From Oscillatoriophycideae cyanobacterium NC_groundwater_1537_Pr4_S-0.65um_50_18 (lineage in GTDB: Bacteria > Cyanobacteriota > Cyanobacteriia > Elainellales > Elainellaceae), in contig JACQYI010000006.1 of NCBI GenBank assembly GCA_016208305.1, positions 806,001 to 870,000 of the forward strand: a stretch of 64,000 bases of DNA, in the 5' to 3' direction. Positions within the stretch are counted from its first letter, which is position 1, and each line of letters begins with the position of its first letter. The notes under the pieces were generated by a model, which was given only the letters and a program-made list of their open reading frames with translations, had not been told where the DNA came from and did not search any database. Positions 1 through 8,781 of the stretch are shown here, in pieces. A program made the position numbers and the translations under genes.

Positions 1-1839
1 AAATCAGGGCTGCTGGACTGGTTGGGAACAGGCACGCTCATGCTCAACAACGCTCAAGATTTGCCCAAAGATCTGGAGGGCAAAATGCAGCAGGTGTTAG
101 CTACTGGCGAGTATTTACCTGTGAGCCGAGAAGGGGCGGCAGAGCCAGAGATGAAGCGATCGCAAGCCCGTATCATCATGACGGCTGAGCGAAATCTGCC
201 CGAAGCTTTGAACTGCAAAAAGCTGAAGCCTCACGTCATTCGAGTCCCGCCCTTGCGCGTCACCAAAGCCGATATTGCAGCCCAAGTGACCTACTACATT
301 AGCCTCTTCTGTCGCGGCAAAGGACTGCCTCAGCCTACGGTTTCACCCGAAGCGCTACGCCGCTTGCAGGGCTACGATTTTCCGGGCAATCTGGCAGAAC
401 TAGAGAGTTTGGTAGAACGTGCCATTATCCAATCCAACGGTACGCCTGTCCTGACTGAAGAGGTGTTTTGGTCTACGAGCAGCAAAGGTAGGCGCTTTCG
501 GCTGAATTTACTCAACGCCTACCCCCAGCTCCGTCAGTTTTTGCGCGGCCCCTGGTGGACTGACCGGATTAACTACGGCTTTACCTCGTGGTTTTTTGCG
601 ATCGTCCTAGCCATCCTGTTTTGGGGGCCTCAAAGCCGCGATGCCAACATTGCCCTCAATTTCTTTTGGGCTTGGTGGTGGCTGTTGGTTTTGGTGGCCT
701 TTCCATTTGTCGGGCGGCTCTGGTGCTCAGTTTGCCCCTTTATGATCTATGGCGAGCTGGCGCAGAAATTCTCGCTCAAACTGTTTCCGCGTCAGTTGTT
801 GCCTTGGCCGCGACAGCAGGCCGAACGCTGGGGCGGCTGGTTTCTATATGGTTTGTTTGCCCTGATTTTGCTGTGGGAAGAACTCTGGCATCTCGAAAAC
901 ACCGCCTATCTGTCGGCTTGTTTGCTGTTGCTGATTACGGCAGGAGCCATGATTTTTTCAGTGTTGTTTGAGCGTCGCTTTTGGTGTCGCTATCTCTGCC
1001 CGATTGGCGGCATGAACGGTATGTTTGGCAAGCTGGCCATGATCGAGCTACGCGCTCAGCAGGGCATTTGCGCCGCTTCTTGCACGACCTATCAGTGCTA
1101 CAAGGGTGGGCCGCAAAAAGGCGAAGGCATGGAAACAGGCGGCTGTCCGGTTTATTCCCATCCCGCTCAGCTTCAAGACAACCGCGACTGCGTTTTGTGC
1201 ATGACTTGTCTCAAGGCTTGCCCCCATCGATCGGTCGAGCTAAACCTGCGCCCACCCGGCATTGAACTCTGGACAACCCACACGCCTGCCCTGCCGGAAG
1301 TCGCCTTACTGTTTCTGCTTTTAGGGGCTGTGTTTCTGCATCATCTGCCAGAAATCGCCTCGCAGTGGGGATGGGCGATCGCTTTTGACCACTCAACCTT
1401 GAGTAACTTTGGCCTCCATCTGGGTGCTTCTACTCTGGCGCTTTTGCTGCCAGGGGCAATGGCATTGCTGGTTCATCAGATTCTGCGCGCCTTAAGCCGC
1501 AGCGCTGCTAAGGCGCTAAGCTTCGAGGTCTTGGCCTATGGCTACTTGCCGCTGGTGCTAGGAGCCAATGTCGCCCATTACTTGCATCTGGGCCTAACCG
1601 AAATGGGGCGAGTGGCACCTGTGACTTTGGCAACCCTTGGCATGAGTGGCATGGCGGCTCCAGCGATCGTGGCAGATGCCGCCGTGATTGCTTTCCTCCA
1701 GGGAGTAACTTTGATCGCGACGGCTTTCCTTAGCGTTGTGTTAACCCAAAAGATTGCGCGTCAGCCCTGGCGATCGCTCTTGCCGCAGCATCTTGCCATT
1801 CTGGGATTTACAGTGCTGCTGTGGCGCGTGATTCTCTGA
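1..1839 (+). CDS. Sigma-54-type AAA+ remnant fused to membrane 4Fe-4S polyferredoxin (5' partial)
   Basis: The reading frame is open to base 1, so the gene starts upstream of the window. Residues are numbered from the TTG at 22. Residues 4-140 resemble the second half of a sigma-54 activator AAA+ domain, with RIIMTAERNLPEAL, a VPPLRVTKADI block and YDFPGNLAELE. The Walker B acidic pair is replaced by Asn-Asn (LMLNN, residues 6-10), so ATPase activity is doubtful. From about 183 there are several membrane segments and a NapH/CcoG-like polyferredoxin: CSVCP at 235, CRYLCP at 322, Cys350/354/359/375, and a classical CxxCxxCxxxCP at 390-401, which suggests two 4Fe-4S clusters plus membrane cysteine pairs. 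Cyanobacteria are known to lack sigma-54, so a role in redox sensing or electron transfer is an inference. No substrate or partner can be named. Confidence 0.8.
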   Translation, partial: KSGLLDWLGTGTLMLNNAQDLPKDLEGKMQQVLATGEYLPVSREGAAEPEMKRSQARIIMTAERNLPEALNCKKLKPHVIRVPPLRVTKADIAAQVTYYISLFCRGKGLPQPTVSPEALRRLQGYDFPGNLAELESLVERAIIQSNGTPVLTEEVFWSTSSKGRRFRLNLLNAYPQLRQFLRGPWWTDRINYGFTSWFFAIVLAILFWGPQSRDANIALNFFWAWWWLLVLVAFPFVGRLWCSVCPFMIYGELAQKFSLKLFPRQLLPWPRQQAERWGGWFLYGLFALILLWEELWHLENTAYLSACLLLLITAGAMIFSVLFERRFWCRYLCPIGGMNGMFGKLAMIELRAQQGICAASCTTYQCYKGGPQKGEGMETGGCPVYSHPAQLQDNRDCVLCMTCLKACPHRSVELNLRPPGIELWTTHTPALPEVALLFLLLGAVFLHHLPEIASQWGWAIAFDHSTLSNFGLHLGASTLALLLPGAMALLVHQILRALSRSAAKALSFEVLAYGYLPLVLGANVAHYLHLGLTEMGRVAPVTLATLGMSGMAAPAIVADAAVIAFLQGVTLIATAFLSVVLTQKIARQPWRSLLPQHLAILGFTVLLWRVIL

Positions 1840-1847
1840 AGGTCACA

Positions 1848-1900
1848 AAATAGTTTTTTAGAAGTGCCGCGCGGAGCGCGGCACTTCTAAAAAACTATTT
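1848..1900. repeat. Perfect 25-bp-arm hairpin with 3-nt loop (palindromic repeat family)
   Basis: The arms at 1848-1872 and 1876-1900 are exact reverse complements around the loop GGA. The core is GCCGCGC-gga-GCGCGGC and the outer end is AAATAGTTTT. It lies just after the polyferredoxin gene. A near-identical palindrome sits at 63045-63095, so this is a dispersed element rather than only a local terminator, although it could also end transcription. Confidence 0.9.
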
Positions 1901-2035
1901 GCCGTTAGCGTAACCCGTCAGTGTAACCCGCTTGAATTGGGCTATCTTTGTACTCGTAGAATATTGATAGATCTGTCCAGCGTTTCTAGCGTTAGGGGCA
2001 GGTTCCGTTTCTGAAGCTGAGGAGCCTAGCAAAGG

Positions 2036-3496
2036 ATGAATCTACCTGTAGTCATTGAGATTGCGATCGGTTTAGTGTTCATCTACCTCACGCTTAGCTT
2101 GCTCACCTCAGAACTTCAAGAGCTAGTGACTATTTTGCTGCAATGGCGTGCAGAACACTTAAAAAAATCGGTTGAGAACTTATTAACAGGCGAAAAAATT
2201 GATGATCCGCTTCATCAAAAATTTGTCGATGAATTGTACGATAGCCCACTGCTGCGATCGCTCAATCAAGAGGCAAAAGGGCTATTTTCAACCACCTTTC
2301 GTCAAATCAGCCACACGCTAAGCGATGCCTACCGCTCTGTTACGGGTACTCGAAATATATTTGGTCAACAGAAAAGTGCGCCTTCTTACATCCCCGCAGA
2401 GACTTTTTCAGTCGCGCTTTTACAGAAGCTCAATATTGAAAAACTGAGTCAAAAAGTGAGTGAGCTAACAGCAAAAAAATTCAGCGAAGAAAGGCTCTTG
2501 TTACTCCAAAATATTCTCAACGATTTAAGAAATAGCTTGGGAGATAATGCGCTGTTAGAGCATGAATTCAAGCATTTACAGCGCAGCCTGAATGAGAGCC
2601 TGGATGATTTCATCAGCGGTCGATCTACCCTGTCTGGCAATCTAGAACAGGTTTCTGAGCAACTCATTCAGTTCATCAACAATACAGAAACGCTTTTAGA
2701 GAATGATCATCCTTGCCAAGACATCATTCGCAAGCGCTTGCCTTATGTTAAGCAAATGATTTCGCGACGACCGCCAGAGCCAACGGTGACAGAAATTCTT
2801 TATCTAATTTTTGAAAAGGATTTAGACACAAAAGAAAGTGTTTTTAGAGAGCGATCGCCCTACTTAACGCAAATCATCGATAGTTTAGATAACGAATGTC
2901 CAGAATTAATGAAGCAAGTCAGCGACTTGCCCGATCACCTCAAACAAAATCTTTTGTCTTTGGCAGAGCAATCTCAACTTAAGGTAAAAAGCCTCAAAGC
3001 TGAGGTGCGTCAACTAGAAACCGAGGTGGCCAACTGGTTCGATCATTCTATGGAGCGCGCCTCTGGAGTCTACAGGCGCAACGCCAAAGGCGTAGCCATA
3101 CTGATTGGTTTTCTGGTGGCAGTCCTGATCAATGCCGACACGCTGCATATGATGAGCCGTTTGTCCAAAGACAGCCTGCTCCGCGAAACGATCGCCCAAA
3201 CGGCAGACCAAACGGTTCAAACGGCATCTGCTACCGCACAAGCGCCTGCCGACATAGAGAGCGTAAAAAATTCAGTCAACAAAGCGCTAGATGAAATTCC
3301 GCTGCCGATCGGCTGGGACAGCATCAACGTCAGAGAACAAGAGGCCGCCGATCGCCAATGGTCGATTCCATTTTTGCGTCGAGCCATCGGCTGGGGGGTG
3401 ACTGGAATCGCCCTCTCAATGGGTGCCTCCTTTTGGTATGACCTGCTGCAACGGGTGATTCGCACCCGCACAACAGGCGAAAAGCCCTTACGTTAG
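2036..3496 (+). CDS. Membrane-anchored coiled-coil protein of unknown function
   Basis: I do not recognise a named family. The 486-residue protein has a hydrophobic N-terminal segment (about residues 6-25) followed at once by charged helices. A long stretch to about residue 345 is rich in Leu, Glu, Gln and Lys, with heptad-like spacing typical of coiled coil. A second membrane segment lies at about 353-372, then a Thr/Gln/Ala-rich linker, and a last membrane segment at about 452-470. The ATG is preceded by GGAGCCTAGCAAAGG. This topology places the central helical part between two membrane anchors. The gene stands alone between two hairpins (1848-1900 and 3545-3578) and converges on glgA. Confidence 0.7.
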   Translation: MNLPVVIEIAIGLVFIYLTLSLLTSELQELVTILLQWRAEHLKKSVENLLTGEKIDDPLHQKFVDELYDSPLLRSLNQEAKGLFSTTFRQISHTLSDAYRSVTGTRNIFGQQKSAPSYIPAETFSVALLQKLNIEKLSQKVSELTAKKFSEERLLLLQNILNDLRNSLGDNALLEHEFKHLQRSLNESLDDFISGRSTLSGNLEQVSEQLIQFINNTETLLENDHPCQDIIRKRLPYVKQMISRRPPEPTVTEILYLIFEKDLDTKESVFRERSPYLTQIIDSLDNECPELMKQVSDLPDHLKQNLLSLAEQSQLKVKSLKAEVRQLETEVANWFDHSMERASGVYRRNAKGVAILIGFLVAVLINADTLHMMSRLSKDSLLRETIAQTADQTVQTASATAQAPADIESVKNSVNKALDEIPLPIGWDSINVREQEAADRQWSIPFLRRAIGWGVTGIALSMGASFWYDLLQRVIRTRTTGEKPLR

Positions 3497-3544
3497 GTAT
3501 TTCTTCCAGCACATTGCCAATTTTGCGGCTGAACCAAGCAGCGC

Positions 3545-3578
3545 AGTTTTCCTGAAACCGCGTGGCTTCAGGAAAACT
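3545..3578. repeat. Hairpin between convergent genes, terminator-like
   Basis: AGTTTTCCTGAA (3545-3556) pairs exactly with TTCAGGAAAACT (3567-3578). After one mismatch the pairing resumes at CC/GG. The right side runs on as ATTTAAT, so it shares the AAAACTATTT tail with the hairpin at 1848-1900. It separates the unknown membrane gene from the 3' end of glgA and may stop transcription from both sides. Confidence 0.7.
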
Positions 3579-3611
3579 ATTTAATCTAAGAGGGCTAAAG
3601 AAATCCAGCCG

Positions 3612-5060
3612 CTAAACCAGCTCAGCCTGCTTGCTCCCTGGATCAATCGTCACTTCTGCCTGAGGGTCGGGCTGAACGGTTTCAGGCAAACCCAAAAGCC
3701 GCTGATACGCTTTGATGTACTCCAGCGCCGATTTATCCCAGCCAAAATCTTGCGCCATGCCGCGCTGCTGAAGCTTGCGCCAGTCGGCCTTGAACTGGAA
3801 GCCTTCCCAGGCACGCACCATACAGGTGAACAGATCTAGCGGCTCATAGCGATCGAAGCAATAGCCCGTACCGCTATCATCCACCGGGACAAAATGTTTC
3901 ACGGTATCGACCAGACCACCTGTGCGTCGGACGATCGGCACACAACCATAGCGCAGCGCCAAGAGCTGACTGATGCCGCAAGGTTCAAACCGGGAGGGCA
4001 TCAAGAAGGCATCTGTCCCAGCATAGATGCGACGAGCCAGTGTATCGTTGTGCAGCAGGTAAGCCGATACGCGACCGGGGTAGCGTGAGGCCAACTGCCA
4101 TAGCTCAGTCTCATAGTAGCGATCGCCCGTCCCCAGCACCACAAACTGAGCATCGGTGTAGGCAATAAAGCGATCGATCATCTGGAGTACCAGATCTAAA
4201 CCCTTTTGCTCAACCAACCGAGACACCATGCCAATCAAGAAAGCCCCAGAATTGACCTCAAGCCCCAGCTCTTCTTGCAGGGAAATCTTATTGTTGGCAC
4301 GCAGATCTAGCGTTTCTGCGGTGTAGTTGTAGGGTAAACCGCGATCGGTTGCCGGATTATAGAGATCGCGATCGATGCCGTTGAGGATGCCCACGGTTTT
4401 ACCGCTAATGAAAGAAAGCAAGCCATCGAGCTGCTCTCCATAGGCAGGAGTACGAATCTGCTCAGCATAGGTAGGCGATACCGTCGTCACCAAGTTAGCA
4501 AACTGTACAGCCGCCGCCATTGTGTTGTGTCCCTGCATATACCAAGGGCACCAGGTAATTTGCTCTAGCCGCCATCGCCAAGGCCCCTGATAAGCCAAGT
4601 TATGGATCGTAAACACGGTAGAGATATCGGGTGTTTCATGCATCCACACGGGAATCATGCCCGTGTGCCAGTCATGGCAATGCACAATCTCAGGTCGCCA
4701 AGAGTAGTTCCAGCAAAACTCGGTTGCGCCATTGGCAAATAGTGTGAACCGCCAGTCTTCATCCTCTCCCGAATAGACCCGCCGAGGCGCAAAGGAGGGA
4801 TGGCTGAATAAATAGAGAGGAACATCCGTTCCAGGCAAAACTGCCTCAAAGACGCTGATATCCTGAAACATTGCCGAGCCTTTCCAGACAGGCTTCTTGG
4901 GGATCTTCATCTTGTCTGGCAGAAAGCCGTAGTAGGGCATGAAGATCCGGACATCATGTCCCATTGCCCGCAGCACCTTCGGTAAGGCTCCAACTACATC
5001 TCCCATACCGCCCACTTTGGCAATAGGAACCGCTTCTGCTGCAACAAACAGAATTCGCAT
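3612..5060 (-). CDS. glgA: Glycogen synthase (ADP-glucose type, GT5)
   Basis: Transfers glucose from ADP-glucose to the non-reducing end of growing alpha-1,4-glucan for cytosolic glycogen. I chose the ATG at 5060 because the conserved family start [10 protein letters not shown] begins there; an upstream in-frame ATG at 5138 would add 26 unconserved residues. The product has 482 residues, normal for bacterial GlgA. The ADP-glucose-binding loop is [10 protein letters not shown] near residue 16. The C-terminal GT-B half carries [12 protein letters not shown], then the donor-site region [16 protein letters not shown] and TGGLVDTV, with the conserved Glu of EPCG. It is monocistronic, convergent with the upstream unknown gene. 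Many cyanobacteria have two GlgA forms; I cannot say with certainty which this is. Confidence 0.97.
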   Translation of the reverse strand: MRILFVAAEAVPIAKVGGMGDVVGALPKVLRAMGHDVRIFMPYYGFLPDKMKIPKKPVWKGSAMFQDISVFEAVLPGTDVPLYLFSHPSFAPRRVYSGEDEDWRFTLFANGATEFCWNYSWRPEIVHCHDWHTGMIPVWMHETPDISTVFTIHNLAYQGPWRWRLEQITWCPWYMQGHNTMAAAVQFANLVTTVSPTYAEQIRTPAYGEQLDGLLSFISGKTVGILNGIDRDLYNPATDRGLPYNYTAETLDLRANNKISLQEELGLEVNSGAFLIGMVSRLVEQKGLDLVLQMIDRFIAYTDAQFVVLGTGDRYYETELWQLASRYPGRVSAYLLHNDTLARRIYAGTDAFLMPSRFEPCGISQLLALRYGCVPIVRRTGGLVDTVKHFVPVDDSGTGYCFDRYEPLDLFTCMVRAWEGFQFKADWRKLQQRGMAQDFGWDKSALEYIKAYQRLLGLPETVQPDPQAEVTIDPGSKQAELV

Positions 5061-5244
5061 ACTAATTCTCCGTCCCCCGCAATGGATCAAGCCTGAACGA
5101 TTAACCTTGCCTTGCTTGAAGTCGAGGTTCCTGTCCAATCTTTAATCAATCTACAGCAAAGTTGGGATAAAAGTTGCAGGGATTTTGAGGCGGAAAGAGG
5201 GGTAAAGCTGCTGTCAAGACGGTGAGGAACTAAGAGTTTGCCTT

Positions 5245-5730
5245 CTAGCAACCCGCATTACCAACGACCGGAATCGTAATTTCTGAGTCATCGGTTATCA
5301 CTCGCAGAGAGCCTTCTGGAATGTCAACCGTTTCTATCTCGCCTCGCTTGCCTAACGTGACGTTGACTTGGACGGTGATAGCACCGTTCTGACTGCGAAA
5401 AATCTGCGCGGTTGACTGCCCATAGATTTCCGTACCGCTAGCCTGAATGCGATCGAACTGCATCATCTGCCCATTAATCCGCATTTCCATCGACTGAGGC
5501 TGAAGACCGTTGAAAAAAATGAAGCGATCGTTGGCTGTACGGTCAGGTCGCCACAGGGTCATGCCACAGCCACTCCCAGAAATTTGGGAGAGTGAAAACT
5601 CATCGACTGTGATGCTGGCAGGTGCCGTGATGCTGGGGGTTGCTGAAGCAGAAGGTGTACTGTCTAGCGCGATCGGACGGCTACAGCTAGCCAGAAGGAA
5701 TAGGAGCGGCAAAGCAAATCGCTTTTTCAT
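5245..5730 (-). CDS. Predicted lipoprotein of unknown function
   Basis: This 161-residue protein starts with a lipoprotein signal: two Lys, a hydrophobic stretch and the lipobox LLASC, with the lipidated Cys at residue 16. The mature part is rich in Ser/Thr/Ala and then beta-strand-like, with two further Cys (in SGCGM and at the C-terminal AGC) that could form a disulfide. The central sequence MTLWRPDRTANDRFIFFNG contains no motif I can assign. It is probably anchored on the periplasmic face of a membrane. It stands alone between glgA and hemC, and its function is unknown. Confidence 0.75.
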   Translation of the reverse strand: MKKRFALPLLFLLASCSRPIALDSTPSASATPSITAPASITVDEFSLSQISGSGCGMTLWRPDRTANDRFIFFNGLQPQSMEMRINGQMMQFDRIQASGTEIYGQSTAQIFRSQNGAITVQVNVTLGKRGEIETVDIPEGSLRVITDDSEITIPVVGNAGC

Positions 5731-5907
5731 ACACTAAAGTTCGGTTCACATGAGGCATATTTCCGCTTATCTCTAGCAATGAGCAGTCGTTTCTCTATTG
5801 CTAAACATAAACATCAGATGTCAACCATGACCCAAATTGATCCAATCAGGTTCCGACCCTACTTTTTAGAGTTTAGGATCTGATTAGAATCTAATCTCTG
5901 ACAGCCT

Positions 5908-5953
5908 GTTGGGGAATTTTTGCAGCATTACAGCTCTTCAAAAATTCCCCAAC
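5908..5953. repeat. 15-bp perfect inverted repeat downstream of hemC
   Basis: GTTGGGGAATTTTTG (5908-5922) is an exact reverse complement of 5939-5953, with a 16-nt loop. It lies 50 bp past the hemC stop codon and would form a strong stem in the hemC transcript, but no U-tract follows. A separate small palindrome, GATTAGAATCTAATC, lies at 5882-5896. The rest of the 5731-6002 gap shows nothing I can assign. Confidence 0.7.
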
Positions 5954-6002
5954 TTCACGGTTTAAGGCAGGGGTTACGGCATCCACCTCACGAGACAGCA
6001 CC

Positions 6003-6959
6003 CTAACGCTGCACCTCAAGGAAGATTTCCTCCAAAATTTCGGTGGCACCCTGCGATCGCAACTGCTGGGCAAGCTGAATACCGATCGCCTCGGCATCGG
6101 TGGCCAAACCAGTCTGCGTACCTTTGACAAATTTTTGACCATCTACGCTAGAAACCATGCCCACCAGCGTCAGCGAATCCCCATCCAGCGTCGTATTGAC
6201 GCCGATCGGCACCTGACAGCCGCCCTCTAGCTCTCGCAAGAAAGCCCGCTCAGCATAGCAGCGCTGCGCTGTGGGCTGATGCTCTAATACTTTTAAGAGC
6301 GTCAAAATTTCGGGATCTTCGGCGCGGCACTCAATCCCCAATGCGCCTTGGCCGACCGCATGCAGCGAAACTTCGGGAGAGATAACTTGATGAACGCGAT
6401 CGCCCATGCCCAGCCGCCGCAGACCTGCCGCCGCCAAAATAATGGCATCATACTCACCAGAATCTAGCTTTTGCAGCCGGGTGTTGAGGTTGCCGCGAAT
6501 GTCTTTAAAGCTGAAGTGGGGGTAGTGGTGGCGAAGCTGGGCGAGTCGCCGCAGCGAGGAGGTGCCAATCACAGAGCCTTCTGGCAAAGTTTCTAGCTGC
6601 TTGTCTTGATGTTTGGCATGGACAACCAGCGCATCTGCCGGGTCTTCCCGCTCGGTAACACAGCCCAGAATCAGACCTTCTGGCAAACGTGTCGGCAAAT
6701 CTTTAAGGGAGTGAACCGCGAAATCTGTTTCGCCATTCAACATACCCAGCTCTAGCTCTTTGGTAAACAAGCCTTTGTCGCCAATCTTTGCCAGCGCCAT
6801 GTCCAAAATTTTGTCGCCCTGCGTACTCATGGCATGGACTTCAAAAGTGCGATCGACAAAATGTTTTTGAAGCTGTGCTTGCACCCAATGGGTTTGTACC
6901 AAGGCAAGCTGGCTTTTGCGAGAACCGATGCGAATGGGGCGGGAAAGACTGGCAACCAT
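6003..6959 (-). CDS. hemC: Porphobilinogen deaminase (hydroxymethylbilane synthase)
   Basis: Joins four porphobilinogen molecules into hydroxymethylbilane, the shared step toward heme, chlorophyll and bilins, in the cytosol. The 318-residue length is normal. The N-terminal [14 protein letters not shown] is the family start. Arg/Lys-rich active-site segments [13 protein letters not shown] and [16 protein letters not shown] are present, followed by [10 protein letters not shown]. The cofactor-carrying Cys is in [10 protein letters not shown] near residue 244, and this dipyrromethane site is intact. It may be co-transcribed with the glycosyltransferase gene upstream, but the 190-bp gap with tandem repeats suggests its own promoter. 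Confidence 0.98.
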   Translation of the reverse strand: MVASLSRPIRIGSRKSQLALVQTHWVQAQLQKHFVDRTFEVHAMSTQGDKILDMALAKIGDKGLFTKELELGMLNGETDFAVHSLKDLPTRLPEGLILGCVTEREDPADALVVHAKHQDKQLETLPEGSVIGTSSLRRLAQLRHHYPHFSFKDIRGNLNTRLQKLDSGEYDAIILAAAGLRRLGMGDRVHQVISPEVSLHAVGQGALGIECRAEDPEILTLLKVLEHQPTAQRCYAERAFLRELEGGCQVPIGVNTTLDGDSLTLVGMVSSVDGQKFVKGTQTGLATDAEAIGIQLAQQLRSQGATEILEEIFLEVQR

Positions 6960-7087
6960 TTGTGAAGCGATGTTTAGAAAAACGGCTAAATGTTAAGCAG
7001 GAAGCAGATTTATCTGCTTAATTAGCTTAGCGCAGCGGGGGACAGTCGAGAAATTGCCTGCTGATGAATCTGTCAAGCGGCGCACAT

Positions 7088-7135
7088 CTGCTACACAATC
7101 TGTTACACAGTCTGCTGCACAATCTTTTACATAAC
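7088..7135. repeat. Degenerate 12-bp tandem repeat, four units
   Basis: The units are CTGCTACACAAT, CTGTTACACAGT, CTGCTGCACAAT and CTTTTACATAAC, back to back in the gap upstream of hemC and just after the glycosyltransferase stop. Units 1-3 differ by one or two bases each; unit 4 is diverged. Each carries a TACA/TGCA core at the same phase, one helical turn plus about 1.5 bp apart. Confidence 0.85.
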
Positions 7136-7149
7136 AAGATGGGTTGAAC

Positions 7150-8082
7150 CTAGCTCATCTGCTGCCGCTCAGCATAGGCCGCATACACCCCCTTGACGTT
7201 GTACCAATTGAGAAAAATTCGAGCGATTTCTAAAGCGAGTTGAGGTTTGCCTTGATCAATCAGCCATTGCAGCAAGGGGGCTAGCGATCGCTCATTCAGC
7301 AACCCTCCCAACGACAGCACGCCCCAGAGGATACGGTGCAGCCAAGTCATCTGAATCATTAGGCGAACGTTCCAGGTGGGATGCTTTTGATAAAACAGCA
7401 CGCCCATCCGACCCCGTTGGATTTCTTGATCAATTAAGCGATCGATCTGATTCAAAGAAAATGGCGGGTGCCAATGGTAGCCGACCGCTTCAGGACATTT
7501 GATCAGCTTTAACCCCAGCTTTTTCAACCGCACCCCCAGCTCTAGATCTTCCCAGCCATAAAGCTGAAAGCCCGTGTCGAACAGTCCCGCCTGCTCTAGC
7601 CACTTACGAGCGATCGCCACATTGCCCGTCGCAAAATAGGCGCGGGAATAGTCGGTAATTTTGAACGGTTCTGAAGTGGGGTCTGCAAAATTACAGGTGT
7701 TGATGACACTGCCATAGGTAAATAGGCGATCGCTGCCTAACTCTTTTTCTCCGGCCAAGAGAGCATTGACATGGGATTGCAGAAAAACTTCCGTCACGAC
7801 CAAATCGCTATCAATAAAAATGATCATGTCGCCTTTAGCTTTTTCTACACCCAGGTTTCGAGCCGCCGCCGCACCCTGGTGATCTTGCTGAAAGAGCTGG
7901 ACATGGGGAAATTCAGGATTGGCCTGAAGCCAATCCACTGTGCCGTCTGTGGAACCATCATCGACCACAACAATCTCATAGGCGATCGGATCGGCCAGAA
8001 ATTCTTGCTGTTCTAGCGCTTTTAAACACTTTTCCAGAATCGGCTGGCGATTGTAGGTGGGAATGACGATACTGAAAAACAT
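7150..8082 (-). CDS. Family 2 glycosyltransferase
   Basis: A 310-residue GT-A fold glycosyltransferase, probably cytosolic or membrane-associated, transferring a sugar from a nucleotide donor to an unknown acceptor. I chose the ATG at 8082 because the family N-terminus FFSIVIPTYNR begins right after it; a longer frame would add 15 residues. Motifs in order are the nucleotide-binding VVVDDGSTDGTVDWL, the metal-binding IFIDSDLV, and YGWEDLELGVRLKKLG, whose Glu-Asp is the probable catalytic base region. A C-terminal tail of about 100 residues contains a hydrophobic stretch. It sits alone between the cupredoxin gene and hemC, away from the nucleotide-sugar cluster at 46-51 kb, so its substrate cannot be guessed. 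Confidence 0.9.
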   Translation of the reverse strand: MFFSIVIPTYNRQPILEKCLKALEQQEFLADPIAYEIVVVDDGSTDGTVDWLQANPEFPHVQLFQQDHQGAAAARNLGVEKAKGDMIIFIDSDLVVTEVFLQSHVNALLAGEKELGSDRLFTYGSVINTCNFADPTSEPFKITDYSRAYFATGNVAIARKWLEQAGLFDTGFQLYGWEDLELGVRLKKLGLKLIKCPEAVGYHWHPPFSLNQIDRLIDQEIQRGRMGVLFYQKHPTWNVRLMIQMTWLHRILWGVLSLGGLLNERSLAPLLQWLIDQGKPQLALEIARIFLNWYNVKGVYAAYAERQQMS

Positions 8083-8196
8083 TCTGGAAAACACGATAAG
8101 AAGATATAAAGTCGCTCTCAGCCTCACGGCGATCCCAGGACTGGAGCCAAAGATGAATCTGCAAAAGCCGAATCCGCAAAAGCCAGCCCGGAAAAC

Positions 8197-8646
8197 CTAG
8201 CTGGCGATCGTTAATTCGCCCACCATGCCCGCCTCGGTATGTCCTGGAATCGGACAGCGCAGTTTGTAAGTTCCGGGTTTCATCGGGATAAAGACCCATT
8301 CTGCGGTCGTCCCTGGCCTTAGCTCTAATTCACTAATGGCTCCTTTAATTTCGACATTGCCCGCATCAACCTTTTGGCTCCAAATAGCGCCAGCAAAATC
8401 CTTAGCCGTAAAGTAATGCTTGAGAGAGCTGGGGTTATCCAAAATCAGCTTGTAGCGTTTACCTGCCTCAAAGGTGAGGTGGGCTGGCTCAAACACTAGC
8501 TGATTGGCTGCATTACTCAAATGCACCCGTACCTCCGTCGGTGGCTGCTGACTGGGTGCAATGGCAGCGATCGCGTCTACCCTGCCTGCCAGCAATCCCA
8601 ATAGCATTAGCCCTACCCCTATGACTCCAACCCAACGACGCAGCAT
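8197..8646 (-). CDS. Secreted cupredoxin-like copper protein
   Basis: A 149-residue protein with an N-terminal signal peptide ending near VDAIA (residues 1-27) and a single beta-sandwich cupredoxin domain. All four type 1 copper ligands can be seen: His in SLKHYF, then Cys, His and Met in CPIPGHTEAGM. The segment IWSQKVDAGNVEIKG before the Cys loop distinguishes it from classical plastocyanin, and it is longer than mature plastocyanin. It probably carries electrons or copper in the periplasm or thylakoid lumen. No neighbouring gene gives a partner. It could equally be annotated as plastocyanin/azurin family protein. Confidence 0.85.
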   Translation of the reverse strand: MLRRWVGVIGVGLMLLGLLAGRVDAIAAIAPSQQPPTEVRVHLSNAANQLVFEPAHLTFEAGKRYKLILDNPSSLKHYFTAKDFAGAIWSQKVDAGNVEIKGAISELELRPGTTAEWVFIPMKPGTYKLRCPIPGHTEAGMVGELTIAS

Positions 8647-8781
8647 AAGTTGAATTCCATAAACTTCTTATCTATATAGCTTAGGATCATGGATCGATTA
8701 ACCTGAAAGTTTTTGAGAAACCTTCGGTTTTATTCAACTGCAACCCGTGGGGCTTATGGAGCCGTAAGCCTAGGCTGCTGC

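Noticed and set aside
588-1265. Open frames overlapping the polyferredoxin gene on the same strand
   Set aside because: They are out-of-frame readings of the iron-sulfur domain coding sequence. The main frame has intact Cys motifs.
7088-7135. HLR1 element (RpaB binding) in the hemC upstream repeats
   Set aside because: HLR1 needs two TTACA-type hexamers separated by four bases. Here the hexamer-like cores recur every 12 bp, and only some match.
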